DNA of 64,000 nt from Panagrolaimus kolymaensis (GCA_028622995.1 JAJQJQ010000011.1:1364001-1428000), one strand, 5' to 3'; shown: positions 1 through 13,197, counted from the first letter of the stretch. Translations and numbers: made by a program. Notes: generated by a model not told the origin, from the letters alone.

Positions 1-234
1 AAATGTTCCAATAAAGTCATAAAAAATCCCCAAAAATTACAAAGTAAAAATATTAAAACGATAACCACCAAAACAATGGAAGCTTCACGAGATTTTTCAC
101 GGAGTTCTGATAGCCTTAAAAATAATAAGAATTATCTTCTAATTTTCATGTCAATGCAAAAACTTACTGTAACTTTTTATTTTTTGCCAATCTTTTCAAT
201 GATTTCTTAACAGTATAAGCAATAATAAAATTTA
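1..234 (-). pseudogene. Truncated copy of neuropeptide GPCR gene
   Basis: Nearly identical to 28713-28945 inside the GPCR gene at 28065-29687. It covers the first part of that gene's third coding exon, the whole short intron and the last part of its second exon, in the same orientation. Differences are a handful of substitutions and one extra A in the intron. The coding parts remain open and mostly conserved (Ile to Val, Asn to Lys, otherwise silent). Homology stops abruptly near 234; further upstream on the minus strand the frame meets a TAG, and the N-terminal transmembrane segments are missing. The copy runs off the left edge of the window, so its 3' part is unseen. It is either a partial gene duplication or an assembly/haplotype artefact. 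Confidence 0.8.
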
Positions 235-582
235 GTTCTTCATTATGCTAAAACATGTGCATGGGGTTAATTTTTATTGTTGTTATTTTGTGTAAATAAA
301 TATTTGATTTTTTTTCTCGGATTAATTGAATAAGGTTATTTAGTAGGTTGCTTTATACATAAATAGAAAGTAAATGATTATTAGTTTTTGCAAAAGCATT
401 TACATAAAAAAAGGGTAACAAAATTTGTCAAGTTTTTGAACGTCTTTTAAGAACCCCGCCATTTTTTTTTCTCGTTGCAAAACGTCCAAAAAATGTGCGA
501 TGTAAAAATTTGTTTAGACTATTCACAAAAAAATCATATTTCAACTTTCACAGCCTTTCTCCCATTTTTTTGTTGCTTGAAA

Positions 583-2205
583 ATGGATTCTGACATTGAA
601 TCTCGAATTTGTGTTCGATTATTTGCTGAAAATGGCGATGAACTTGGAAATCCAGTAGTTTTACCTACTTCAACAACTTCCGATGAGCTTCAAACATTAG
701 CAAATCATTTCTTAGAAAAAGAAGATGATCCTATTCCAATTGCATTTCGAACATCTGATGGAACAGATATTATTGATTCCATTGCCTCATCATTAAAAGA
801 TCTATTGGATGTTGAAAAGGTATGTTTTCTAAAAATAATTGATTTTCTTGTTTATATTATTTCTTAAATTTTTAGGGCGTAAATTTAGTGTATTTGCCAC
901 AAGCTGTTTTTCGTGTTCGTCCTGTTACCAGATGTACATCAAGTTTACCAGGTCATAGTGAACCTGTTATCAGTGTTCAATTCAGCCCTGATGGACAAAA
1001 TCTTGCAAGTGGATCTGGTGATAAAACTGTTCGATTATGGGATCTTCATACTGAATTACCTAAAACAACTTGCAAAGGACACACAAATTGGGTTTTATGT
1101 ATCGCTTGGTCACCTAATGGAAAGAAACTTGCTTCTGCTTGCAAAAATGGAGAAGTTTGTTTTCTTTGATCTGTTCCTTTTTGAAATAATTACGCATTAT
1201 CAGATTTTCTTATGGGACGCGGTTTCTGGAAATCAAATTGGTCGAAAATTAACTGGGCACAAACAATGGATTACTAGCCTCGCTTGGGCTCCTTTACACA
1301 CTGATCCTACATGTCGTTTACTTGCAAGTGCAGGAAAAGATGGTGATGTAAGAATATGGGATACCGTTAGAGGTGTGACCGAACGAACTCTTTCTGGACA
1401 TACTGCTTCTGTTACTTGTATTCGATGGGGTGGAGAAGGACTAATTTATACTGGAGCTCAAGATCGAACTGTTAAAGTATGGCGTGCTTCAGATGGAGTT
1501 ATGTGTCGTTCTTTGACTGGACATGCACATTGGATCAATACTTTGGCATTGAATGTTGATTATGTGCTCCGAACTGGATGTTTTGAACCTGAGAAAAAAT
1601 GTGAATATCCTGGAGACGATAAAGTAACTTTATTTTTTTTTACATTTTCTTCTAATTAACTTTTTTCAGGTTCAAGAGATTGCCCTTGATCGTTACAATG
1701 CTGCTAAAGCAGTGGCTGGTTGTGAACTTCTTGTTAGTGGGTCTGATGATTTTACGGTACTTTTTTCAACCTTTCTTGATCATATCATTATTCTTAAATT
1801 TAGATGTTTCTTTGGGAACCAGTAACCAAAAAATCACCTATTGCTCGGTTAACTGGGCATCAACAACTCGTTAATCAAGTTTTATTTTCACCTGATACTC
1901 GAATTATTGCCTCTGCTTCTTTTGATAAATCTATCAAATTATGGGATGGTCGAACAGGAAAATTTTTAACTTCCTTACGAGGACATGTTCAAGCGGTTTA
2001 TCAAATTTCTTGGTCAAGTGATAGTCGTTTGCTCGTCTCTGGTTCAGCTGATTCAACTTTAAAAGTATGGGATATACGAATTAAGAAATTCTTACTTGAT
2101 CTTCCTGGTCATGGTGCTGATGTTTTTGCTGTTGATTGGAGTCCTGATGGCGAAAGAGTTGTTAGTGGAGGAAAAGATTGCGTCTTAAAATTATGGAGAC
2201 AATAA
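583..2205 (+). CDS. NLE1: Notchless homolog, ribosome assembly WD40 protein
   Basis: Five exons: 583-819, 876-1154, 1204-1623, 1670-1756, 1804-2205, all joined in phase 0, giving 474 residues (human NLE1 is about 485). The N-terminus carries the NLE domain (about residues 8-75), followed by a WD40 propeller with many GH...WD repeats. The last exon closely follows the family, with motifs such as [17 protein letters not shown] and the C-terminal [11 protein letters not shown]. Family knowledge: Notchless binds the AAA ATPase Midasin/Rea1 during 60S pre-ribosome maturation in the nucleus. The ATG at 583 was chosen because it opens directly on the conserved NLE domain; the open frame upstream of it contains only non-conserved sequence. 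Confidence 0.95.
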
Positions 2206-3021
2206 TCAAATACTTTATTTCAATTTGTTAAACTTTTGTTGATTTTTATAATAAATTTTATTGTTGTTTGATTTTATTATAATAAATCTTGTTGTTTTTA
2301 TTTTATTGTTGATTTTGCAAATTTGAAATATGTAAACAAAATTTAAACGTGCGGGAAAATGGAGTTCGCTTCAAGAGGTGCATGAGAAAGAATGAATGAT
2401 GCAAAAACGCAGAATCAAAAAATGAAGTCAGTCAGTTTTTGACAAGAAACGCGAACCTTTTGAGCAAATAAATTCTTTTTGAAATTTAATTTTTTTTAAC
2501 ATTTACCCTTAGTATCATAGTTTAACGAATTTAACATAAACGTAATAATAGAATAAAATATCTCATGTTAGCGCGTAAGAACTATCTCCAATACATTGAA
2601 GGGTTTGATTAAAAATATGAAAGCAAGAAAATCATCCGTTTTTTGCCGCTACATCGCGTTAACAGCTATAAACCCACGCTGTATATCTGAATATTTATAT
2701 TTAAACTTCTTCGCTGCTTCTAAATGGTTCATAGTTTAAAACTTTAACATGATTTTAGATAATGCTATGCATACCGTATACTATGAATGTTTATTAGTTT
2801 ATAAAAAATAGCAACAAGAAAAACTTTAGGATATGTTTTAGCTTGTTTATTTCATGGGTCTTAAAGGTTTCTATCTGACATTTTGCTTCTTTTTTTTTGT
2901 TAGATAAGATGGCAGAAAATGAAGCTCTTGTATCTATCTTTCTTACGTTTAATGTACTCGTTTGCGTGTTATTCATTGATCTTTTTTTCTGATTTTTGTA
3001 AGTAATCTTAAACTTTTTTTT
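2206..3021. other. Intergenic, no gene seen
   Basis: Spacer between two plus-strand genes. It holds AATAAA-like polyadenylation motifs close after the NLE1 stop (about 2250 and 2280) and A+T-rich sequence with a few GC-richer tracts near 2570-2690. No convincing exon was found; the 60-codon minus frame at 2794-2976 has no family resemblance. Confidence 0.6.
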
Positions 3022-3024
3022 CAG
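3010..3024 (+). promoter_or_regulatory. Probable trans-splice acceptor of ACF1-like gene
   Basis: A pyrimidine tract ending in TTTTTTTTCAG lies 11 bases before the ATG at 3036, with no coding exon before it. In nematodes this is the usual place of spliced-leader addition. Inferred; transcript 5' ends would decide. Confidence 0.55.
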
Positions 3025-3035
3025 GTCTAGCTTAA

Positions 3036-5933
3036 ATGCCGATTTTCAACAAATTGCCTTTCCAAAGACGGGAGCCAGATCCCAATATCAAAGATTATGC
3101 TCAAGTTTGGTATATTGAATCAACCAATGAGGTCTTTACAAGCTATGAGTAAGTCGTTTAATCATAGGATTATAGCTAATTTATTATTTTTAGTGAGTTT
3201 TTTGATCGCTATATCCAAATGAACTCAATGTGTTGGACTTGTGCTGTTACAGGAAAAACTGGTTTGACGTTCGATGAAGCAAGAGAAAGTGAAGAAGATG
3301 CGCGAAAAACGCAAGTCGGGCACATCAATGAACGTATGTATACCTTACTAAAAATACTTGTGCTTTAACTTTTTATTTTCAGAAAAGCTAAAAAGTGAAG
3401 AAAAAAAAGCGATTTCAGAAAAGCTTAAAATTGATGAAGAAAAAGCGATTTCAGAAAAGCTTAAAATTGATGAGACAAATGCCAAAAAATGTTACATTGA
3501 TGCTTTGGACGCTTTGAAGAAAATGGAAAAATCTAAGTATGAACACGCTATCTTAGCTGCAAGAAAACTACCTAATGATGCTATTGATACTGTTGATAGT
3601 AAATTCTTTAAAATTGCAGTTCATGGTGCTAAGTATGGTTTTATTTTTTCTTCTTTTTCACATTTACCGTTTATGCTTTTTGTAGTGAATATGATCCACT
3701 TTATCCAAAGTTCTGTGAAATGTTTTATCAATTTTCAAAAGGCTTGTACGAAGATTCGTCTTTGGAATCCGCTGCTTTTCCTGATCTCAAACCTGCTTTA
3801 ATGGATTCCACGAATGCAAACCTGTTTGGAAATTGCTTAGCTATTTCTGATTTCTTCAATTCGTTTTCAACATTTTTGGATACCGAACTCCAATTTTCTG
3901 GTGAAGATTTATTAAAAGCTGTTAATTCTGGCATCGCTGGTTATTACAAACTTACTTCTCATGTTTTGTTTGCATTCATTAATGGGTTTTCTCTTCTTGG
4001 CTTTTTTAAAGTAAGTTTCCTTTATATAAACGATAACATAAGTATATACTTACTTTTAGAACATCAGTTTACTCACTTCTGAGATTGAAAATGTTCCATG
4101 GCCACCTTCTGCTTCATCTGAAATATGTAAACTTCTTCTTCTTAGAAAAGTCACTCCATTAAGTATAGTTCTAAGAAATTCAAATGGTGGTAATTTGTAT
4201 AAAAATTTTAAACAAAATGATCACGAAATTGATGAAAAAGCTAAGAAGTTTGATATTTCTTTAAACTATGAATTGGCTCAAGCTTTTCTGGATAAAGATT
4301 TCTATGAATTGAACCCTTCGCAACAAATTCAACTGATTGAGCATCTTATTAATCTTTTGATGTCACTTGATTCTTTTAATAAACAATTTACGTTTAAGGA
4401 AGAAGTCTTAAATGAATCAAGACACGAAGGAAAAAAAGCTAAGGTAGGCTTTTCTTTTATTTTCTAATACTTATTTTTTAAATTAATTTTAGCTTCATGA
4501 ATTGCTACAAACCAATGCAGATCTAAAGGCTAAAGGAAAGAAGAACGATGTTCAAAACAACGAAAAAATTCATCAATTGGAAAACGCTATCTTCGAAGAG
4601 GATCAACGAAACCGAGAGGTAAGTTTTCCTCTTTTCCCAATATTGTATTTATGCTAATACAACTTATTTTTAGCTTGCAAAGCTACATGCTGCCTTAAAA
4701 CCTCCAGCTTTAATATTGGGTTATGATAGATTCCATCGTCGATATTATCTGTTCCCTAATTCACTCAATCATGGAATTTTTGTTGAAGAAGTTTGTTAAT
4801 ATAGTACTTGCTTTCTTATAAAAATACTATTTTTTAGTTCTGTCAAATGACATCAAATAATTTATCCAGTGACGCAGAAATCTATGATCCATTTGCGGTA
4901 GTGCTTGAAAAGCTTACAATTGAATCTGCTCGAATTCCTCTACAAGAAAGTCTCTGGTACCGTATCTCAAGCATGGAAGAATTTGAAGCTATTCGCCAAA
5001 TCCTTAATAAAAAGGGAATCCGTGAAAGTGTACTTTTGGAAGCATTTGAAAAACACAATGACCAAATTAAAGATGTCTTGGATGAAAGTCAACAACGTTT
5101 AGAAGTAATGGATTTTGATGATGGTCATAATACTGAAGTCGATTATTTGAAAGAAGAACTAGTTCAAGTTATCAAAAAAGCTGAATCTTATTCTTTCTTT
5201 CATTTTACGACGACTGTTGAAGAAATTTTAAAAGGAATCGATGAAGCAAAAACTTTTGATGAATTGGTTTGTTTTTGAGTTTTAGCTCTCATTATAACCC
5301 AAAATTTTTAGCGAAATGAAAGTATTTCAACGTCAATCCCAGCAATTCTTCCATGTGCTTATTTTCCAAAAATTTCTGGTCAACGATTTTTCCATATCCA
5401 ATCTTGGCTTTTATTTGCTGAATTGTGTCAATCCGTAACTCAAATGCATGCTTTATTATCAATTTTGAAAATTCAAATTCGAAATGATAAACTTTTTGGG
5501 ATTAAATGTCCTCGTTGCAATATACGATTGGATGCTCCTCCTATCAACAAAGTCATAGCTTGTGTTATGTGTTATGGCTATATCCACTTAAAATGTCATG
5601 ATGCTCAAACCGAAGTTGATCCAGATCCTATGAAACCATTTTGGATATGTGAAAATTGTAAAAACCTTCCAAAAAAGCTTCCTGAAATGATCGGTAATGC
5701 TAAAGAAATGGAACCGAAAAAATTTCTTAATAGAAGAGTTTTGAGAGTATGTTTTTTTAATTCAATTTTGTATAACTTTTGTTTTATTATTTTAGTCTAC
5801 AAGAGCACGTAAAGCAGAAGAATACGCTGATGATTCTTCAAGTCAAACACCGAGTCTTTCTTCATCATCATCTCGATTTTCACCAGGACCGCCAATTTAT
5901 ACTTTACGTTCTTCAAAACAAACTAAAGATTGA
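3036..5933 (+). CDS. BAZ1A: ACF1/BAZ1-like ISWI complex subunit (WAC-DDT-PHD)
   Basis: Ten exons: 3036-3148, 3194-3333, 3383-3632, 3686-4010, 4060-4443, 4493-4618, 4674-4790, 4838-5266, 5312-5746, 5796-5933; 818 residues. Residues 1-95 are a clear WAC domain (start MPIFNKLPFQRR, later WTCAVTGKTGLTFDEA), followed by a Lys/Glu-rich segment with a 12-residue repeat. A DDT-like helical region lies at about 205-270, charged helices follow, and a C4HC3 PHD finger sits at about 694-745 (CPRC...CVMC...HLKC...CENC). Known for the family: ACF1 partners the ISWI ATPase in nucleosome spacing; the nematode counterpart would be athp-2. The protein ends about 70 residues after the PHD finger in an Arg/Ser-rich tail, with no bromodomain, so it is shorter than animal BAZ1A. 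Paralogue identity (BAZ1A versus BAZ1B) is less certain than the family. Confidence 0.88.
3383..3466 (+). repeat. 36-bp in-frame tandem repeat containing splice acceptors
   Basis: Two and a third copies of a 36-bp unit at the start of exon 3 of the ACF1-like gene, encoding EKLKxDEEKAIS-type 12-mers. Each unit ends in GATTTCAG followed by AAAAGCT, which matches the real exon-3 acceptor at 3382. Confidence 0.85.
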
Positions 5934-6285
5934 TGATTAGCTATGCAATGTCAACAACATCTGTTATTTGATTTGTTAAAAAAATTTGTTTGCTTGTTTT
6001 GTTTATTAAATTTATGGCATCTTTGTGCTAAATAAAATTATCAGTAATGGTTTTTTGAGGTATTGAATTCAATGTAACATCTTTATTGTCTATGTTAATT
6101 TTCCTTTTTAATCCATTTCTGCCATTATGAAAACTAAAACTATTTATTAATAAAATGAAGCATAGACATATTATCAAATGTTATGCTGTTCTCACTTAAG
6201 GGTTGAATTATAAGCACACAAAATTACGAAAGCTTAAATTTATTTACCAATAACAAAAAATTCAACAATTAAACGACTATAAAAA
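5934..6285. other. Convergent 3' spacer, no gene seen
   Basis: Space between the ends of the plus-strand ACF1-like gene and the minus-strand deoxyhypusine synthase gene. It contains AATAAA-type motifs for both directions (for example near 6030) and nothing resembling an exon. Confidence 0.6.
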
Positions 6286-7582
<1,297 letters not shown>

Positions 7583-8270
7583 TCTAAAAATTGATAGATT
7601 TAAGACAATAAACTAAAGAATTTTAAGTTCAAACAGCTCGATAAAAAAAACTTGGAAGAGAGAAAAAAACGATTTGAAAAAAAGAAAACGCAAGCTCAAA
7701 AAGTGGCCCAAAAAGCGTCTTTGGAAGAGCGTGATACCGTATCCGCAGCGTTTAAAATATATAGCGAAATTATAAAATTTTCAACGATCCATGAATAAAG
7801 AAAGAAGCAGCATTTTTTTAAAACTAAACTATGTATGAAAAATGTTGATGATTTTTTTAACAAAGTCAAAATGGTTTAATAAGGTTGTGCAAAAATGGTG
7901 CAACTTTAAGATGCTCAAATTTCAATCAATAGCTTTCAATCAAACTACAATGTCAAATATTATTTACATCCTTTTTTGAAGCTGTTAGGACTTACATATT
8001 TTAACAACAAGCATAAAAAAGATATCTTTTTGACACAAACATGTTTTTGGTAACCAAAAAAATGATCCATTAAGCAATTGTTATAAGTTATGTAGTTTAT
8101 TCAATAAAAAAAGACGTTACATCCAAAAAAAGTAATAACAATAGATAATACTAAAAACATGACAATACCAAACAATTTGGTGGCAAAAAATAAAGATAAC
8201 TGTACAAAAAAGTTTTTTTAGCCTAAAAGGCTTTCACTCAAATAAATATCAAAGATGGTTATCATAAAAT
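7583..8270. other. Spacer between ASH2 and DHPS genes
   Basis: 688 bp between two minus-strand genes. The part near 7630-7740 (A-rich, with GC-richer spots) is presumably the DHPS promoter/5' region; the rest is A+T-rich 3' flank of ASH2. No exon, repeat or RNA gene seen. Confidence 0.5.
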
Positions 8271-10513
8271 TTAAGTATCTTGTTTAATTCCCAAATTGCT
8301 TAATCTTGTTTTAATTGTTTGAGCAATTTCATCTGATTTTTCTGTAAGATAGAGAACATCAGCAAGGGCAAGCTCCACGGCCATATCTTCAGCTCTTTCA
8401 CTCATGGGTCGAACATCAGCGGGTGGAGGATATTTAAAATTGGGGCCAAAATTACATTTTAATGTACTGTCTAAATAAATTGAAACCGCAGGATAATAAG
8501 CTCCTTCATAAAGATTTTCAAAGGCAACACCGCAGAATTTTCCATTTTTGTAGAAACTTATCTGAAATTTTAGATGTAAACTTTTTGATGCAAACAATGA
8601 GGGCTTTATTTTACCTTTGATCCTTGAATGGGTTGTAAATCTTTTGCAGCTTCTTCAATTTCTTCCTTCTCTTCAAAAAAGATGTGACCTTTAAAATTTA
8701 ATAAAGCTGTATCCTTTTTTGTTGGAGGTAATCGGCAAGCTTTGGTTGGATTTAAAAATTCTTCTCTTTCTGGAAGTTCAATGAGGCAACCTAAAACATC
8801 GCCTTTGCCATATCCTTCGCCGCTGTAAGTTCGACCAATAGCATCATGAAACTTTGTTCCTTTAAGCGATCTCCAGCTATAACTGAATTTGCTATAGCCA
8901 AGGCAAGCTTGGAGATGAGCTAAAATTTACTTAATTGTTATGATTCATTTTTAAAGAACTTTTTTACCATAAGCTTGTCCCCATCCTATTCGAGTATGAG
9001 ACCCATCAGGTTGTTCAATAACTTCAACTTCATAAAACCATTTCCCATACATAACTGAATGAGTGGCTTTTGCAACGCAATATCCTGCATCACCAGTAAC
9101 TGTAAGCCTATCATCATGCATTTTCATTTGATGCCCACGATCATTGTTGGAGAGTAAAACTTCTTTGGGAATTTGCCATCGATAAATATGTGGTGGAATT
9201 TGTTCGGCTGTTTCAGCATCAACTTTATCAAATAAATCCTTTTCTTTAACTAATGGATCTTTTTCTGCATAAAAATATTGCATTCCTTCACGATTGAATG
9301 GAAAATTAATTGATCCATCTGAACCTTCAACCACAGCATTTGCATCAAGCGTTCCTCTAAAAAAACAAATCCAAGGTTTTAGAATATCAATAAACTCGAA
9401 AAAGCAATTTACTTTTTAAGTAATCCCATAGGTTTATTATCTGTTTTAGTTGTTGTCGGTGGTGGTTCAACAACTGTGGAAGCAGGAGTGGAAGCTTTTG
9501 TTGGAGTCATAGATGAATTGCGACTTGATGATTCCGCACGTCTTTTAGCTGCTCCACGAGTTTTTGGTCCTGATTCTGAATCATCTTTATCACTATCTGC
9601 AGCAGGAATGGGTTGAGATGCAGGTGGTCGTCTACCAAGCTGTAAAACTGTCCATATATTTCTTGCTTAAAGTTAGCATAGAGCCTTTTTACCTTTTTAA
9701 TGCATTCATGCAATGGTCCAATATCCAACAAATTTCTTTCACTCAAAGCAAATTCTAATTCATTTTCGGGATTAATCGCAAAAAGTTCTGATTCCTTTGT
9801 TAAAGTTTTATGCAATGTTTGATGCCATGAATTTTTAACTCGTCTTGGTATGTTTGTTAATTGCTCCCAATTTTCTTCAAAATATGGAACAATATCCTTT
9901 TCAAGATGAAAGTATTTTTGATTTTCTTTACTTGCTTCTGGAACATTATCTTTATATTCATCTTTGTTTGCAAAATAATCATATGTCATATTTGCAAGAG
10001 CCATAACACACATATGAGCAAAATCTAAAAGATAAATTTGTGTAAAATGATGGTCCTAAAGTCTCCAATGAGGGTTACTTGTTTGCTTCAAGCTCCAAAC
10101 TTCTTTTCTATCCTGACTGCAATCTTGACATCGAAAGACATAACAAACCATGAAAGGAAGGCCATAACTAAAATTATTTTTTATTCGAATGCTTAATTCC
10201 TACTAATTTCATAATAGACCAAAAAGAAAGTTAAGCTTCAAATTAGAACACAGAGACTTACAATTCTGTCAAATTTCTAAGGCATGGTTGATGGAACCAT
10301 CGTCGACAAATAGAGCAATGAAGTTCCAATGTACCAAGTTTACGTTCGCCTTCACTAAAACGTCATCATATTATTTTTTTATAATCCTCGCATATAATAA
10401 CTCTTATCAACAACAAGAAAAAAAGCTAACCAATAACAAATTGTGGAAGGTGTGGGTACTTCAGATGGCTCTTTACGTTTTCTGCGTTCTGACTCACTAC
10501 GACGATATACCAT
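8271..10513 (-). CDS. ASH2L: ASH2, core subunit of COMPASS/SET1 H3K4 methyltransferase
   Basis: Eight minus-strand exons: 10513-10431, 10354-10262, 10167-10079, 10024-9693, 9639-9413, 9356-8968, 8919-8615, 8561-8271; 602 residues (human ASH2L 628). The N-terminus has an atypical Cys-rich finger (ICYCEGERKLGTLELHCSIC...WFHQPC) and the adjoining winged-helix region. A Ser/Thr/Pro-rich linker follows, then the SPRY domain (about 350-530) with FSYSWRSLKGTKFHDAIG and GYGKGDVLGCLIELPE, and the C-terminal DPY30-binding segment. Family role: with WDR5, RbBP5 and DPY-30 it stimulates MLL/SET1 histone H3 Lys4 methylation in the nucleus. All splice phases close, so the gene looks intact. Confidence 0.95.
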
Positions 10514-11280
10514 TTTTAAGTAATAAAAATAAATAAAGATTTAAATAATAAATACTAAAATGAAGGTTATTTTTGGTTTTAAAAAAAATTGTTGGTGAAA
10601 TCGGTGAAACGAAACAAGCTTTTTTGAATTGGAAATAGCTAACGATAGCACGTTTTGCCAAATGGATTAATCGTAAGGTGGAATTTACAAAAAGATAATA
10701 ATAATAACCTGTTAACAGCCTTTTAGATATCATAAAATGATTATAAAAACTACAGTATTGGAGCTATAATTTTGTAATCATTTAAAAGAAATTAAAAGAC
10801 TTTGTGGTGTAAAACTTTAGTAGCCCATTATTTGTTTTCAATTATTTTTTGCTTTAGGATGTCAGTTTTATACAAGTGTAGCGGAGCCTAATATTTATTA
10901 ATCGTTTATTAATTTATACATATTTGTTTCAACCAGCTTTAATTTAAAACTAAATTACTTTAAAAAAATTATAATTTTTTCCAATATTTTTGAACCATAA
11001 ATTCTTGCGAAGACAAAAACACGAAGACGCGAGTTCATTTTTTCTTTCTCGTTCAATAAAAAAGTCTTTGGCGCTTTTTTTTAATTTTCACTCGCTCTCT
11101 TTTCCCTCGCGTGAATGTTAATGCAAGTCTTCTCTTCCGAACTTACCATCTTCTCAATATTCCATTTTCTCAACACTTGAGTAATATAAGATTCAATATT
11201 TTCTGATATTTTGAATCCACAATCAATCTTTAGTGATCAACATCTTCACATAACTTTGGCCACTAATTACAAACTTTTAA
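10514..11280. other. Divergent promoter region
   Basis: Space between the start of minus-strand ASH2 and a plus-strand gene. About 11020-11160 is C/T-rich with CTCGCTCTCTTTTCCCTCGCG-like sequence, the kind of pyrimidine-rich tract seen near several promoters in this window. No coding exon found. Confidence 0.5.
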
Positions 11281-11416
11281 ATGTAAGATTTTACTTTTTG
11301 TTTTAAGCATCGTTCTTTTGTAAATTATTCATTCTTATTTATTTATCTTTCCATTTTCCAGGTTACCAGGTTTGACCATTGGACAAGCCATAGAACTTTT
11401 CAAAAAGAAAACTAAT

Positions 11417-12510
11417 ATGGGAACAAACCCCGCTAAGCGGCAACAAAAAGATGTTTCTGACAGTATCAGCAAATGTAAGTTTTATTTTTGAGGTTTAAAG
11501 TATTTATTGTTTAATCATTTAGGCTTGGTTGTGCTTTTTCTCAAAGCTGTAAATGTCAATGAAGTTACAAGAAAGGAATATATGGAAAAATTATTAGGAG
11601 CTCCATCTGAAAACATTCGGCAAGTGAAATCACGTTCAACAAGTGACTCGCAGATTTTTGCTGTTTTCATCGAAATGGTTAATAATCAAATGGCAAGCAA
11701 CGTTTATAACAACTGGAAAAAGAACAAACTTGATGATAATAGTGGGATTATTTTCTATTCGTTTTTTTTATTTTAAAGATCTTTTTCGTTTTAGTTGAAG
11801 TTATTATGGCTGGCGATTTTCTATGCAGAGCTGCAGCTAAGAAATGGTATTTACTCTTATTACTTTCAACATTAAAATTGTTTTCTTTTAGCAAAAAAGC
11901 AACTTATGATAATCCTGGAAGCGCCTTTTATGCTTTGTATCGTCCTGATATCTTAACAAGTTTAATGTTTCAACCTCCACAAACTGTTTCTATTCAAGCT
12001 CAACCACATACTGCGCCAATTCAACAATTACCCAATAATCCATTTGAAAATCATACTCTTCATCGTGCAAATGTTCGTCAACCACCTCCTGCTCAATTAG
12101 CATCCAATTCTGATGTAATAACTCTTGAATAACTTTTTGTTCTTTTTTTAAACTGTAAATGAATGTTTTTTTTTTTTGAGATTTTCACTTCTGGTCCTTC
12201 AACCTCATATCCAATGTCAGCTCCACCACAGTCGTATATGTCGCCCAGTTATTCAACTCATATACCTATGTCACAAGGTTATGATTGCTTTTCACCAGCA
12301 CAATTCAGAAACACAAATATGGGATATCAAATGCAGATTCAGCAACAACAGCAGCAACAGCAACAACAGCAGCAGCTTCAATTCTCTCAACAATATCAGC
12401 AGCAACAACAATATTTTAATTTTCCACCTAATCCTTCACCTAATAATGACTCTAATAATTTTCCAATGTTTCCACCTAATAATCCTCCTCCTTCATCCGG
12501 TTATTATTAA
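11417..12510 (+). CDS. Unrecognised protein with Gln/Pro-rich C-terminus
   Basis: Exons 11417-11474, 11523-11741, 11795-11846, 11892-12114, 12181-12510 join in frame. Not recognised. The first half is a helical region of about 110 residues (KRQQKDVSDSISK, KEYMEKLLGAPSENIRQVKS, FVIEMVNNQ-like). A Pro/Gln-rich low-complexity tail follows, with a poly-Gln run and PNPSP/PPNNPPP patches, resembling transcription or RNA-associated disordered tails. The last acceptor is an unusual GAG after a run of T. An in-frame upstream extension of 18 residues is possible if a 5' exon ending at 11282 is spliced to 11362, which creates an ATG across the junction; otherwise translation starts at 11417. Function is unknown. 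Confidence 0.7.
12338..12410 (+). repeat. CAG/CAA poly-Gln tract
   Basis: Interrupted CAG/CAA trinucleotide repeats encode about 13 consecutive Gln plus a second Gln cluster in the last exon of the unrecognised Gln-rich gene. Likely length-polymorphic. Confidence 0.85.
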
Positions 12511-13197
12511 GCTACATATGTATTCAGTATTCTGTATCATTCTCACAGTGATTAGTTCTTTTTTTATTCAAGGGTAAACTCAATTTAGCCGGCTAGCTTT
12601 TATTAAAGATTATTTTGTTGATGTTTAACGTATTACTTAAATTCATACATATATTATCTTCTTTTATTATTTTTGAGATTTTTGTTAGTGATATGTAACA
12701 TGGCGATACAGTAAGTTTTACCTTTACAACTTGCTTTAGAAAGCTATGATATCTTTAGAAAGGCATCGAATGGATTTTGTTGTTGCTACTAATTATGTCC
12801 GAATAACCGTATTATTTACTAAGGATATATCCATTATTGTTGGCTTTAGTATTAAAATTAATTAATCAACTTTTTAACGCGTTGCTTTTTCCATTTTGTG
12901 ATACTACAAAAATTAATGACATATTATTTAGAGCTTTAATATTTTCATCTAAATTGCATTTTGGGAAAGAGGTTATTTATTATCTTTGATCAAGAAAAGC
13001 AGCAAAATAACCCTTTGAGCTTTATTTTATTTTTTTGTTTACAATAATACTTACTCTTCTTTTGCCCAAATTGCATGATTGATCTTGAAATAAATATACA
13101 ATTATTTTTTCTCTTTATTTTCATTATTACTTGAAAACTGCCTAATACAGTTTTAAAATATCTTTTCATTTACTTATTTTTTTAAAACAAATTTTAC
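12511..13197. other. Intergenic, no gene seen
   Basis: A+T-rich spacer between two plus-strand genes; no exon-like sequence, RNA gene or repeat recognised. Confidence 0.5.
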
